Shown: positions 1 through 9,402, numbered from the stretch's first letter. The stretch: 64,000 nucleotides of DNA from JANXLS01 sp035308565 (GCA_035308565.1 DATGGK010000224.1:124001-188000), one strand, 5' to 3'. Notes: generated from the letters alone by a model not told the origin. A program made the numbers and translations.

Positions 1-3000
1 CTCTTTGAAGACGTGCGCAGTTTAAATGCGGCGATTGAACTCGAGCCAAAAACGGCGAAGCTCTTCGACGACTTCGCTGCGATTCTCGATCAGGAACATC
101 ACGAACAGCTCAACGCCTGGCGCGAGGACGTGCGCAGCGGCGCGGAGAACGCGCGCAAACTGCTCGGCGCCATCGACGCCGTGGACAAACTCTGCGCCGA
201 ATTGTGCGAGATGAAATTCGGCTTCCTGTTCGATCCCGTGCGCCTGCTGCTGGCCATCGGCTACAACGCCTCCGATCACCGCCTCGACGGCAGCTACTAT
301 GACTTGCTTGCCTCCGAGGCGCGCGTGGCCAGCTACGTCTGCATCGCGCTGGGCCAATTGCCGGCAAAACACTGGTTCATGCTCGGTCGTAAACTCACGA
401 CGGTGGACGGAAGCGCCGCGCTGCTCTCGTGGAGCGGCTCGATGTTCGAGTATCTGATGCCCTCGCTGATACTGCCCTGTTACGACGGCAGCCTGCTCGA
501 CTCCACCAACAAAGCCGTGGTCAAATGGCAGATCGACTACGCGCGCGGCAACCGCATGCCGTGGGGCGTTTCGGAGTCCGGATTCAATTCGCGCGACATG
601 CAGCACAATTACCAATACCGCGCGTTCGGCGTGCCGGGGCTTGGCTTCAAGCGCGGCCTCTCCGAAGACCTGGTCGTCGCGCCGTACGCGTGCGTGCTTG
701 CGGCGATGATCGCACCGCAGGAAGCCTGCGCCAATCTGCGCCGGCTGGTGAACATGGGCGCGCTCGACACGTGCGGATTTTTTGAAGCGATCGATTACAC
801 GCCCACGCGCCTCATGGCCGGACAAAAGTTTGCGATCGTGCGCTCGTTCATGGCGCATCATCAAGGCATGAGTTTCGTGGCGCTGGGCGAATTGCTGCTC
901 AACAACCCGATGCAGCGGCGCTTTCTCAAAGACCCGCGCATGAAAGCGGCGAACTTCCTCTTGCAGGAACGCGTGCCCAGCGTGGCCACGCCGATTTATC
1001 CCCATTCGGCGGAAGAAGAACATCTCGAAAAGAAAGCCGAGCCTACCGGCGTGCGCCTGCGCGAGTTTACCAGCGCCGATTCGCCGCTGCCCGAAGTGCA
1101 GCTCCTCTCCAACGGCCGGTACCACGTGATGCTCACGCAAAGCGGCGCCGGCTACAGCCGCTGGCACGACCTGGCCGTGTCACGCTGGCGCGAAGACGGC
1201 ACGCTCGACGCCTACGGGCAGTTCTGCTATCTGCGCGACGCCGACACCGGCAAAGTCTGGTGCGCAACTTACCAGCCCTGCGGCGGCGAGCCGGACGAAT
1301 ATTTCGTGCAGTTCTCGCATTCCACCGCCGACTACCGCTGCCATCAGCACGGCATCACCAGCCACCTGAGCGTGTGCGTCTCGCCGGAAGACGACGTCGA
1401 GATTCGCGAATTGAAACTGGTCAACACCACGCGCCAGCGCCGGCGCATCGAAGTGCTGACGTACGCCGAAGTGGTCTTGAATCCGCAAGCGGCGGACATT
1501 GCGCACCGCTCCTTCAGCAACCTTTTTGTGCAGACTGAGTTGGTCCCTGAAAAAAGCGCGATTCTGTGCACGCGCCGCCCGCGCGAAGCGCACGACAAAC
1601 CGGCGTGGATGTTCCATCAGGTCACGGTGAAGAAGGACAAAAGCAGCGAGATTTCGTTCGAAACCGATCGCGCGAAATTCCTTGGCCGCGGGCGCTCGTA
1701 CAAAAATCCGCTCGCGCTTCAAGCCGGCAAGGCGCTCTCCAACACGGCCGGTTCGGTGCTCGATCCGATCGTGTCCGTTCGCCGCGTGCTGACGCTTGAG
1801 CCGTCGCAGTCGATCGAATTGGAACTCGTCACCGGCGTCACCGAAAGCCGCGACGCGGCCATTTCGCTGCTCGACAAATTCAAGGACCATCGTCTCTGCG
1901 AGCGCGCGTTCGAAGTCGCGTGGACGCACAGCCGCGTGATCTTGAGCCAGTTGAACGCGACCGAACAGGACGCGCAAACCTTCTGCGAATTCGCCGCGCC
2001 GATCCTCTTCGCCTCGCAAGCGCACCGCGCCGCGCCAGGCGTGCTCGCGCGCAACCAGCGCGCGCAATCCGGCCTGTGGGGCTACGGCATTTCGGGCGAT
2101 CTGCCGATCGTGCTGCTGCGCATCGGCGACGTATCAGGTCTCGATCTTGTTCGCGACGCGTTGAAAGCGCACGCATTTTTGCGCATGAAAGGCCTGACCT
2201 TCGACCTCGTCATCTGGAACGAAGACGCATCGAGCTACCGCCAGGTGCTGCAAGATGAACTGATGGGCCTGGTGCTTACCGGCTCCGAAGCCAGCACGCT
2301 CGACCATCCGGGCGGGATCTTTATTCGCCGCGGCGATTTGATCGCCGAAGAAGACCGCGTGCTGCTGCAATCGCTGGCGCGCGTCACGCTGCAGGAAGGC
2401 CGCGGCCGCTTTGCCGAACAGATCGACCGCCGCATCTACGCCGAATTGCGTTCGCCGCCGTTCACGCCCACGCGCCTCATGCTTCCGCTTCCGCCCAAAC
2501 GTTCCGCGCTGGACGTGAAGGCGTTGAAGTTCTTCAACGGGCTGGGCGGTTTCAGCAAAGATGGCCGCGAATACGTGATTTTGCTCAAGCCCGGCCAGGA
2601 AACACCCGCGCCGTGGTGCAATGTGATCGCGAACCCAGATTTCGGAACGGTCGTCTCCGAAAGCGGGAGCGCCTACAGCTTCGCCGAGAACGCGCACGAA
2701 TACCGCCTGACGCCGTGGCACAACGACGCGCTGATCGATCCCAGCGGCGAATGTTTCTATCTGCGCGACGAAGAAAGCGGCGCGTTCTGGTCGCCGCAGC
2801 CCAAACCCGCGCGCGGGAGCGGCGATTACGTCACGCGCCACGGCTTTGGTTACAGCGTTTACGAAACGACGCACAACGGCATCCGCTCCGAACTGACGGT
2901 CTTCGTCGCCGCCGACGCGCCGATTAAAATCGCGCTGCTGAAGATTCGCAATGAAGGCCCCGACGCGCGCCGCTTGAGCGCCACCGGCTATTGGGAATGG

Positions 3001-4980
3001 GTGCTCGGCGATACGCGCTACAAAAATGCGCCGCACGTGATCACCGAAGCCGACAACCACAACGGCGCGATTCTCTCGCGCAACGCCTACAACGCCGATT
3101 TTCAACAGCGCATCAGTTTCTGCGCCGTCAATGACCGCGCTCGTACCGTGACCTGCGACCGCGCCGAATTCATTGGCCGCAATGGTTCCTATGACAATCC
3201 CGCCGCGCTGCGCCGGCGGCGCCTCTCCGGGCGCATCGGCGGCGGTCTCGATCCCTGCACGGCGCTGCAGACGCGATTTAATCTGGCGCCGGGTCAGGAA
3301 GGCGTGACGGTCTTCGTGCTTGGCACCGGCAAAAACAACACTGAAGCTGCGGCGTTGGTGCAGCGCTTCTTGAGCGTCGATGCCGCGCAGCGTGCACTGG
3401 ATCAGGCGCGCAACGTTTGGCTGCGCATCATGGATAAGCTGCAGATCGACACGCCCGACCCGGCGGTGAACATGCTCGGCAACGGCTGGCTGATTTATCA
3501 AATCCTGTGCAGCCGCGTGTGGGCACGCAGCGGCTATTACCAATCCGGCGGCGCGTACGGCTTCCGCGATCAATTGCAGGACATGATGGCGCTCACTTAC
3601 GCCGCGCCCGAATTGATGCGCGAACATCTGCTGCGCTGCGCTTCGCGCCAATTCGAAGAGGGCGACGTGCAACATTGGTGGCACCCGCCTTCGGGCCGCG
3701 GCGTGCGCACGCAATTCTCCGACGATTATCTCTGGCTGCCCTACGCCGTCAGCCGCTACGTGCTGACTACCGGCGACACCGGCGTCTTAAGCGAAAGCGC
3801 AAATTTCATCGGCGGCAGAGCGCTGCGCCCCGACGAGGAAGCGTATTACGATCTGCCGCACCAGACCGACAAAAGCATGACGGTCTACGAACACTGCAAG
3901 CGCGCGCTCGATCGGGGCATGACGCGCATCGGCCGCCACGGCCTCCCATTAATGGGCTGCGGCGACTGGAACGACGGCATGAACCTCGTCGGAATTCATG
4001 GCGAAGGCGAAAGCGTCTGGCTCGCATTTTTCCTCTATGACGTGCTGCAGCAATTCGCAACCGTGGCGCGGCGCATGGGCGACACGGGCCTCGCCGAAAA
4101 ATGCGAGGAAGGCGCGCGCAAACAGCGCGACAGCATCCGCAAGCATGCCTGGGATGGGAAGTGGTACCTGCGCGCGTTCTTCGACGACGGCTCGCCGCTC
4201 GGTTCGTCCTCCAATCCGGAATGCCAGATCGATTCGCTGCCGCAAAGCTGGGCGGTCCTCTCCAAAGCCGGCGAACCCGAACGCTGCCGGCAAGCGATGG
4301 ATTCACTGAATACGCGCCTCGTGCGGCGCGACCGCCGCTTGATTCAGCTCTTCGATCCGCCCTTCGACAAATCGAACCTCAATCCCGGTTACATCAAAGC
4401 CTACGTGCCGGGCGTGCGTGAAAATGGCGGGCAATATACACACGGCGCGGTCTGGGCGGTGATGGCCTTCGCTGAAATGGGCGATACCGACCGCGCGTGG
4501 GAATGCTACAATCTGCTGAATCCCATCAACCACGGCCTCTCGCCGGCTGAAATTCAACTCTACAAAGCCGAGCCGTACGTGATTGCCGCCGACGTTTACG
4601 CGGTCGCGCCGCACATCGGCCGCGGCGGCTGGACCTGGTACACCGGCTCCGCCGGCTGGATGTATCGCCTCACCGTCGAATCGCTGCTGGGCATCAAACG
4701 CGAAGTGAACACGCTTCATCTTCGCCCGCGCGTGCCGAAAAGCTGGAAGAAATTTAGCATCCGCTACCGCTTCCGCGAAACGCTCTACAAAATTTCGATG
4801 GAGCGCGGCGACACGCCGTCTCTGAGCTTGGACGGCGCCGAACAAAAAGACGTGAATTCGCTCTCACTTGTTGACGATGGCCGCGAACACGAGGTGCTCA
4901 TGCGCTTTGTCGATGAAAAAGTGCCGCCGTTGGTTGAGCACAAGCTGGAAGACGCGCCGCAGTTGGTCGCGCAGGAGTAG
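1..4980 (+). CDS. Cyclic beta-1,2-glucan synthase, C-terminal part (5' end outside window)
   Basis: The frame is open from base 1 and ends at TAG 4978-4980, so the gene is cut by the window edge; the first GTG in frame at 13 is not the real start. The visible 1659 residues begin inside a glycoamylase-like (PF10091) domain (about residues 100-310, with the YRAFGVPGLGFKRG and MAHHQGMSF stretches). Two GH94-type beta-sandwich modules follow (about 360-620 and 840-1110), then an (alpha/alpha)6 GH94 barrel with GDWNDG at 1321-1326, which carries the acidic catalytic residue of GH94 phosphorylases. This order matches the C-terminal two thirds of NdvB/ChvB-type cyclic glucan synthases, whose GT84 domain would lie upstream. 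Known members are large inner-membrane enzymes making cyclic beta-1,2-glucan, the GH94 part trimming chain length. A GH144-like protein follows downstream on the same strand, consistent with beta-1,2-glucan metabolism. Confidence 0.9.
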   Translation, partial: LFEDVRSLNAAIELEPKTAKLFDDFAAILDQEHHEQLNAWREDVRSGAENARKLLGAIDAVDKLCAELCEMKFGFLFDPVRLLLAIGYNASDHRLDGSYYDLLASEARVASYVCIALGQLPAKHWFMLGRKLTTVDGSAALLSWSGSMFEYLMPSLILPCYDGSLLDSTNKAVVKWQIDYARGNRMPWGVSESGFNSRDMQHNYQYRAFGVPGLGFKRGLSEDLVVAPYACVLAAMIAPQEACANLRRLVNMGALDTCGFFEAIDYTPTRLMAGQKFAIVRSFMAHHQGMSFVALGELLLNNPMQRRFLKDPRMKAANFLLQERVPSVATPIYPHSAEEEHLEKKAEPTGVRLREFTSADSPLPEVQLLSNGRYHVMLTQSGAGYSRWHDLAVSRWREDGTLDAYGQFCYLRDADTGKVWCATYQPCGGEPDEYFVQFSHSTADYRCHQHGITSHLSVCVSPEDDVEIRELKLVNTTRQRRRIEVLTYAEVVLNPQAADIAHRSFSNLFVQTELVPEKSAILCTRRPREAHDKPAWMFHQVTVKKDKSSEISFETDRAKFLGRGRSYKNPLALQAGKALSNTAGSVLDPIVSVRRVLTLEPSQSIELELVTGVTESRDAAISLLDKFKDHRLCERAFEVAWTHSRVILSQLNATEQDAQTFCEFAAPILFASQAHRAAPGVLARNQRAQSGLWGYGISGDLPIVLLRIGDVSGLDLVRDALKAHAFLRMKGLTFDLVIWNEDASSYRQVLQDELMGLVLTGSEASTLDHPGGIFIRRGDLIAEEDRVLLQSLARVTLQEGRGRFAEQIDRRIYAELRSPPFTPTRLMLPLPPKRSALDVKALKFFNGLGGFSKDGREYVILLKPGQETPAPWCNVIANPDFGTVVSESGSAYSFAENAHEYRLTPWHNDALIDPSGECFYLRDEESGAFWSPQPKPARGSGDYVTRHGFGYSVYETTHNGIRSELTVFVAADAPIKIALLKIRNEGPDARRLSATGYWEWVLGDTRYKNAPHVITEADNHNGAILSRNAYNADFQQRISFCAVNDRARTVTCDRAEFIGRNGSYDNPAALRRRRLSGRIGGGLDPCTALQTRFNLAPGQEGVTVFVLGTGKNNTEAAALVQRFLSVDAAQRALDQARNVWLRIMDKLQIDTPDPAVNMLGNGWLIYQILCSRVWARSGYYQSGGAYGFRDQLQDMMALTYAAPELMREHLLRCASRQFEEGDVQHWWHPPSGRGVRTQFSDDYLWLPYAVSRYVLTTGDTGVLSESANFIGGRALRPDEEAYYDLPHQTDKSMTVYEHCKRALDRGMTRIGRHGLPLMGCGDWNDGMNLVGIHGEGESVWLAFFLYDVLQQFATVARRMGDTGLAEKCEEGARKQRDSIRKHAWDGKWYLRAFFDDGSPLGSSSNPECQIDSLPQSWAVLSKAGEPERCRQAMDSLNTRLVRRDRRLIQLFDPPFDKSNLNPGYIKAYVPGVRENGGQYTHGAVWAVMAFAEMGDTDRAWECYNLLNPINHGLSPAEIQLYKAEPYVIAADVYAVAPHIGRGGWTWYTGSAGWMYRLTVESLLGIKREVNTLHLRPRVPKSWKKFSIRYRFRETLYKISMERGDTPSLSLDGAEQKDVNSLSLVDDGREHEVLMRFVDEKVPPLVEHKLEDAPQLVAQE

Positions 4981-5049
4981 GAGTCAGGGGTCGGGAATCG
5001 GGAGTCAAGGACGGCGTGACTAATTACTGACTCCTGATCCCTGACTCCT
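4981..5049. repeat. Inverted pair of 7-bp-period arrays after the glucan synthase stop
   Basis: Directly after the stop codon runs GGAGTCA-GGGGTC-GGGAATC-GGGAGTCA, then about 20 bp of spacer, then TGACTCC-TGATCCC-TGACTCC. The two halves are reverse complements of the same degenerate heptamer, so the RNA could fold into a long imperfect hairpin. The same heptamer family recurs at 7366, 31199, 35166, 35521 and 40389. Confidence 0.8.
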
Positions 5050-5130
5050 TTCTTAGGTCTGCCGTTTGCGTATTTTAGAAATGCGTTGCATTCATGGAGG
5101 AATGCCCAACTTGCCTTAGGAGTTTCATCG

Positions 5131-5310
5131 ATGAACGTCACCAGCGAAAGAAAAAAAGAGAGCACCGTATCCGGTCCAACCAAGGACGCCGCGCCCGCGG
5201 ATTCCGTCGAAAATTATCACAGTTCAGCGCGTTTGTTGGCCGCGGTCGTTAACTTGCGCCGCATGACAGAAACTCGTCGAATCACTATGTCATTGATTAA
5301 AGCTCGTTAA
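5131..5310 (+). CDS. Small hypothetical protein, 59 aa
   Basis: ATG 5131 is preceded by a good Shine-Dalgarno (TTAGGAG, about 8 nt upstream) and the frame ends at TAA 5308-5310. A strong intrinsic terminator lies 55 bp downstream, which supports a discrete short transcript. The product is hydrophilic and rich in Ser, Lys and Arg, with a hydrophobic patch around SARLLAAVVNL and a basic C-terminal end. No signal peptide or known domain is recognised. An upstream in-frame ATG at 5086 has no comparable ribosome site and is not preferred. Function unknown; an sRNA with an accidental ORF is the alternative. Confidence 0.5.
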   Translation: MNVTSERKKESTVSGPTKDAAPADSVENYHSSARLLAAVVNLRRMTETRRITMSLIKAR

Positions 5311-5365
5311 CGTCAGAAGAATCTCGACGAAAAATCGGCGATCTGACGATTGATAATCCGAACAG

Positions 5366-5403
5366 CGCGCGCCGCGAAAAAATATTTCGCGGCGCGCGTT
5401 TTT
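5366..5403 (+). terminator. Rho-independent terminator
   Basis: A perfect 14-bp stem (CGCGCGCCGCGAAA at 5366-5379 pairing with 5385-5398) with a 5-nt loop is followed by five T residues (5399-5403). Confidence 0.9.
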
Positions 5404-5615
5404 ATGTGATCTAACTTCGTGACGACGCGCACTGGATGGTGTATCATTCTTGTGGATCGAGTACGATGAAGTTGCCGGATGAATTTGCAAAGAAATCTGC
5501 CGCTTACTGACGTGCGCGGCTCTTGAATTTCCTCGCCGTTCGCTCGTAGTCTTCATCTTTAAAAGCAAAATGGATCTCACGTTGGCGATGCGCCGGCGCG
5601 TTTGGGTGCTGCGAC
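5404..5615. other. Intergenic spacer, nothing recognised
   Basis: Together with the terminator this is the gap between the small ORF and the GH144-like gene. No coding frame, repeat or clear promoter was recognised. The immediate upstream of ATG 5616 lacks a strong Shine-Dalgarno. Confidence 0.4.
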
Positions 5616-7253
5616 ATGCACAAACGACTATTGATTCTCCTGACGTTCGCCGCGATCCAGCTCTTCGCGGCGACGCCCGCCCTGCCCGTGCCGCAGGCGC
5701 TGACCGTCGTGTCGCGGCAGTTGCGCGTCGATCTGCATTGGCGCGATGACGACGCGGCGCAGTTCGAAGTGCAGCGCGCGCAAAAAGCGGACGGCCCTTT
5801 TGAAATGCTGGCCCTGCACAGCGCGACGCGCCCGTTCGCTTCCGATTTTATCGGCGAATCCGGCGGCAACTACTATTACCGAGTGCGCGCCGCGCAGCCT
5901 GCGCCGGCATCAAAGGCGCTCGAATTCTCCGACTGGTCGGCAGTGGCGAAAGGTTCGCCGCTGCCCGCGGAACCCGAATCTCTGCTCGGCGAAGTGCAGG
6001 AAGCCGGGATTCGTTATTTCTATGATTACGGCCATCCCGTCTCGGGATTGGCGCGCGAAAGTTTTCTGCGCAACCCGAATCTCTGCGCGACCGGCGCGAC
6101 CGGCATGGGCTTGTTCAATCTCGTCGTCGGCATCGAACGCGGTTTTATATCGCGCGACGACGGTCTTGCGCGCACGCTGAAGATTCTCGATTTCCTCAGC
6201 GAAAAAGCCGACCGTTTCCACGGCGCGTTCCCGCATTGGCTAGACGGCACGACCGGAAAGACGGTTCCCTTCAGCGCGCTGGACGACGGCGCGGATTTGG
6301 TCGAAACCGCATTCCTGATCGAAGGCGTGCTCACTGCGCGCGAGTATTTCGCACAAAATTCGCCCGACGAAACGCGGCTGCGCAAACGTGCCGACGACTT
6401 GTGGCGCGCCGTCGAATGGGATTGGTTCGTGCGTGAAACCAATTCGAGCCTGTGTTTGCAATGGCATTGGTCGCCGAAAAATGGCTGGAAGAAGAATCTT
6501 CGCATCGCCGGTTTCAACGAAGCGCAGGCGGCGTACCTGCTGGCGCTGGCCTCGCCGACGCATCCGATCCAGCCGAAATGCTATCGCGATGGGTGGATCA
6601 ATCCGCTCTTCGGACAAACGGCGAACGCGACGCCCGCGCGGCTGGATTTTCCGCGCGAGAACGTCGGGCCGATGTTCTTCACGCACTATTCCTATCTCGG
6701 TTTCGATCCGCGAAAAATCACGTGCGGCACGAAAAGTTATTTCGAAGTTTTTCAGGACCTGTGCCATTCGCAGATCACTTACGCCGAAAGCAAACGCGGC
6801 GAGTTTGACGGCTATGGCCCGATGTGGGGCCTCACCGCCAGCTACGGGCCCGACGGCTACCGCGCCTTCGCGCCGGGCCGCCTCGATAATGGCACGCTCG
6901 CGCCGACCGCCGCGCTCTCGTCGATGCCATACGTTCCAAACGAAAGCCGCACATGTCTGATGGAGATGTACCAGAAATACGGAAAGAAGCTGTGGGGTCC
7001 GTTTGGTTTTTACGATGCGTTCAACCTCAAGCGCAATTGGGTCAGCGACGACGTGCTCGGCATCGACGTCGGGCCGATTGCGCCGATGATTGAGAATTAT
7101 CGCTCGGGCTTGTGCTGGAAATTGTTTATGAACGCAAAGGAAATCTCGCCACTAGTGGCGACCTTGGCGCAGCCCATCGACAACAGCCCGCTGATCGCAA
7201 TCCCCGCCGTCGCTCCCGCGCCGCTGACAGTGCCGGCGATGCAGCGGAACTAA
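5616..7253 (+). CDS. Secreted glucoamylase-like protein, GH144 type (putative endo-beta-1,2-glucanase)
   Basis: The 545-aa product starts with a hydrophobic signal peptide (LLILLTFAAIQLFAATPA), continues with a fibronectin-III-like segment (about residues 25-110, including YYYRVRAAQP) and then the PF10091 glucoamylase-like alpha/alpha barrel (about 125-510). Acidic residues sit in DDGADLVETAF (D223-E230), a conserved stretch of the family, and TGATGMGLFN and GFYDAFN are family-like. GH144 proteins are PF10091 enzymes that cleave linear beta-1,2-glucan. Placement here rests on the fold and on the adjacent cyclic beta-1,2-glucan synthase. Export suggests action in the periplasm or outside. The exact linkage specificity cannot be read from sequence alone; another PF10091 activity is possible. 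Confidence 0.75.
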   Translation: MHKRLLILLTFAAIQLFAATPALPVPQALTVVSRQLRVDLHWRDDDAAQFEVQRAQKADGPFEMLALHSATRPFASDFIGESGGNYYYRVRAAQPAPASKALEFSDWSAVAKGSPLPAEPESLLGEVQEAGIRYFYDYGHPVSGLARESFLRNPNLCATGATGMGLFNLVVGIERGFISRDDGLARTLKILDFLSEKADRFHGAFPHWLDGTTGKTVPFSALDDGADLVETAFLIEGVLTAREYFAQNSPDETRLRKRADDLWRAVEWDWFVRETNSSLCLQWHWSPKNGWKKNLRIAGFNEAQAAYLLALASPTHPIQPKCYRDGWINPLFGQTANATPARLDFPRENVGPMFFTHYSYLGFDPRKITCGTKSYFEVFQDLCHSQITYAESKRGEFDGYGPMWGLTASYGPDGYRAFAPGRLDNGTLAPTAALSSMPYVPNESRTCLMEMYQKYGKKLWGPFGFYDAFNLKRNWVSDDVLGIDVGPIAPMIENYRSGLCWKLFMNAKEISPLVATLAQPIDNSPLIAIPAVAPAPLTVPAMQRN

Positions 7254-7290
7254 ACGCGCATTTCGTGAAGGCGAAATAGGCCTTATCGGG

Positions 7291-7317
7291 CCAATAGGCC
7301 CAATAGGCCCAATAGGC
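7291..7317. repeat. 9-bp tandem repeat (CCAATAGGC x3)
   Basis: Three exact copies of CCAATAGGC, preceded by a degenerate related unit, lie in the convergent spacer between the GH144-like gene and the ABC exporter. The period differs from the 7-bp arrays elsewhere in the window. Confidence 0.8.
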
Positions 7318-7365
7318 CAAGCATTCGGAAGGCGCTCTCTTGCGAAGTAGGTGAATGCGCCTGGA

Positions 7366-7418
7366 TGACTCCTGACTCCTGACCCCCTGACTCCTGAACC
7401 CTGACTCCCGACTCCTAG
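7366..7418. repeat. 7-bp-period array, TGACTCC type
   Basis: About seven degenerate units (TGACTCC, TGACCCC, TGAACCC, CGACTCC) end at the stop codon of the leftward ABC exporter gene. Read on that gene's strand, the array begins right after the stop as GGAGTCG-GGAGTCA, the same orientation relative to the gene as at 4981. Confidence 0.85.
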
Positions 7419-7419
7419 C

Positions 7420-9402
7420 CTATCCCAATCGCTGCACATCCCACATTTCGCGATACAGACCTTCTTTGTTCAGCAGGTCATCGTGCCGGCCCTGGTCCAC
7501 GATGCGGCCTTCGTCGAGCACGAAAATGCAATCGGCGCCGCGCACCGTGTAAAGCTGGTGCGTGATCACGATGCGCGTCTTGCCGGCGAATTCGTTTTTC
7601 AGTGCGCTGTGAATCAGCTTCGCGGTTGCGATGTCGATGTTCGCTGTGTATTCGTCGCAGACGACGATGCCTGGATTGCGCAGGAACACGCGCGCCAGCG
7701 CGATGCGCTGCCGTTCGCCCGCCGACAAACTCGCGCCGCCCGCACCGACGGGCGCGTCGAGGCCGCCGTCTTTGCGGCGCTTGGAAATCAGCGCGCCGAG
7801 TTTTGCCATTTCAACGGCGTATTGAATGCGCTCGTCGGAAATCTCGCCGTCGTTCGCGCCCATCAACAGATTCTGACGAATCGTGCCGCTGAAAATGAAC
7901 GGCGCTTGCGGAATGAAGCCGACGTAATCGCGCAGCAGTTTGAGGGGGATTTCGCCCAGCGACAAACCGCCGAGCAGAATGTCGCCGGCGATTGGCTCGA
8001 GCAAGCGCAGCAGCAAATAAAAGAGCGTGGTCTTGCCGCTGCCGGATTGTCCGACAATTGCGGCGAAGGTGCCCGGCCGAATGCGAAAGGTGACGTTGTC
8101 GAGCACTGGCTTGACGGCGGTTTCGGTTTCGACTGCTTGAGTTCCATTGGTTTTCGCGCCGTTTGACTTCGCGCTCGCGCCGTTTGATGGTACCGCGGGG
8201 CCGCTCCCTTGCGGTCGCGGTTCGTGTGCCGGGCTGCTCGATCCGCTGAGCGACGCAAACGCCGCTTTCAGCGCCTCTGTGCGCGACGCTTTGGGCACGC
8301 GGAGGCGCCGCGAACTGAAATGGCTGCGGAATGCGCCGTACGCAAAGGTGACGCGGTCGAAGACGACTTCGCCCGACGCGATCGCGGCGCTAACGCCCGG
8401 GTCGGAAACTTCGGGCGCTTCGAGCAGACGCTTGAGTTCGAAGAGACTGGGCGCGGACAGTTCAAAATCGGTCGCGAGTTTGAAGACGCTCAAGACCAAG
8501 CCTTGCGCCATCAGCAGATTTCCGCCGTAGGCTAGAATCGTGCCTACTTCGCCTTGCCCATTGAAATTGGTCATCGCGATGCGCGACAGGTAATAGCCGA
8601 AGATCAGCATCGAAAAAATCGCCGTCGGCACCATGCCGGCGAGGTTGTTCCACCACGCGCTCAAAATCAGGAAGCGCTGCTTTTTAATCAGTTCGCGTTC
8701 GTATTCTTCCGCCGATTTGTCGAAGCGCCCCGACGCGACGAGGTCGCGCACGCCGCCAATCGATTCGATGAATTGCGTCAGCAGCCGCTCGTGTTCAAGC
8801 TGGTCTTTGCGCGCCCAAAAGCGAACGCGCTCATTAATGCGCCGCAGCACAAACCAGATCGTGACCACGACCACCGGCAGCGTCCACGCGAAACGCGCGT
8901 CCAGCCAGAAGAGCGCGCAGAGCATGAAGATTAATTGAAGCGCCGCGAAGACGGCCATCGGCACGCCGGGCGAAACAATTCCGCCCAGCCGCATCACGTC
9001 GCCAGTGGTGCGCTGCGCGAATTTGCCCACGACTTGAAAACTCATCTCTTCGCTGGGCAGCGAGCCGACTTTCTTAAAGATCGCCAACTTCACGCGCCGC
9101 ACCACGTTTTCGGTTACGCGCGTCATCAGCCAATTGACGCCGACTTGCACCATCAGCACAATCAGGTTAACGACCAATAAGCCGCCAATGGCGAAAAAAA
9201 GCCTGTCGCGCAGGGCCGCGCTCCAATTGCGTTCCAAAATTGCGGGTACCATCGCGATAAGCACGGAGAAGGCCGCTTGAATCGCCAGCCCGAAAAATGA
9301 AAGCGAGAGCCACGCCCAATCGGGCCGGATGTACGGCCAGAAAAAAAGCATGTCTCGTGGGCTAAATTTCGGTGCTTTGGATATGTCCGGCGGCGTGTTC
9401 AT
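7420..9402 (-). CDS. ABC exporter, fused membrane and ATPase domains (MsbA/MDR-like half transporter)
   Basis: The 660-aa protein starts at ATG 9402. Residues about 20-340 hold six membrane segments of an ABC type-1 exporter. The nucleotide-binding domain follows with an A-loop (FAYG), Walker A GQSGSGKTT, signature LSAGERQR and Walker B IVVCDEYTANID, where Tyr-Thr-Ala-Asn-Ile replaces the usual A-T-S-A-L. About 75 residues of low-complexity sequence rich in Ser, Asn, Ala and Gly (about 355-430) are inserted between the A-loop and the strand leading to Walker A; part of this is encoded by a palindromic repeat (8193-8233). It probably works as a homodimer exporting a lipid, peptide or drug; the substrate cannot be told. 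The gene ends in a heptamer array and stands alone. Confidence 0.88.
   Translation of the reverse strand: MNTPPDISKAPKFSPRDMLFFWPYIRPDWAWLSLSFFGLAIQAAFSVLIAMVPAILERNWSAALRDRLFFAIGGLLVVNLIVLMVQVGVNWLMTRVTENVVRRVKLAIFKKVGSLPSEEMSFQVVGKFAQRTTGDVMRLGGIVSPGVPMAVFAALQLIFMLCALFWLDARFAWTLPVVVVTIWFVLRRINERVRFWARKDQLEHERLLTQFIESIGGVRDLVASGRFDKSAEEYERELIKKQRFLILSAWWNNLAGMVPTAIFSMLIFGYYLSRIAMTNFNGQGEVGTILAYGGNLLMAQGLVLSVFKLATDFELSAPSLFELKRLLEAPEVSDPGVSAAIASGEVVFDRVTFAYGAFRSHFSSRRLRVPKASRTEALKAAFASLSGSSSPAHEPRPQGSGPAVPSNGASAKSNGAKTNGTQAVETETAVKPVLDNVTFRIRPGTFAAIVGQSGSGKTTLFYLLLRLLEPIAGDILLGGLSLGEIPLKLLRDYVGFIPQAPFIFSGTIRQNLLMGANDGEISDERIQYAVEMAKLGALISKRRKDGGLDAPVGAGGASLSAGERQRIALARVFLRNPGIVVCDEYTANIDIATAKLIHSALKNEFAGKTRIVITHQLYTVRGADCIFVLDEGRIVDQGRHDDLLNKEGLYREMWDVQRLG
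8193..8233. repeat. Palindromic repeat inside the ABC exporter NBD linker
   Basis: A GC-rich imperfect palindrome (two CCGC/GCGG pairs around CTCCCTT) lies in frame within the exporter gene and encodes part of a low-complexity insert (HEPRPQGSG). Only one copy is in this window; repeat status is inferred from its palindromic form and its position in a non-conserved insertion. Confidence 0.5.

Noticed and set aside
22..1167. Long antisense frames across GC-rich genes (here opposite the glucan synthase; similar ones at 2134-3714 and 27318-29723)
   Set aside because: They mirror codon bias of the sense gene, are Arg/His/Ala-rich and show no domain or ribosome site.
5086..5130. Upstream ATG for the small ORF at 5131
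   Set aside because: There is no ribosome site before 5086, while 5131 has TTAGGAG at the right distance.
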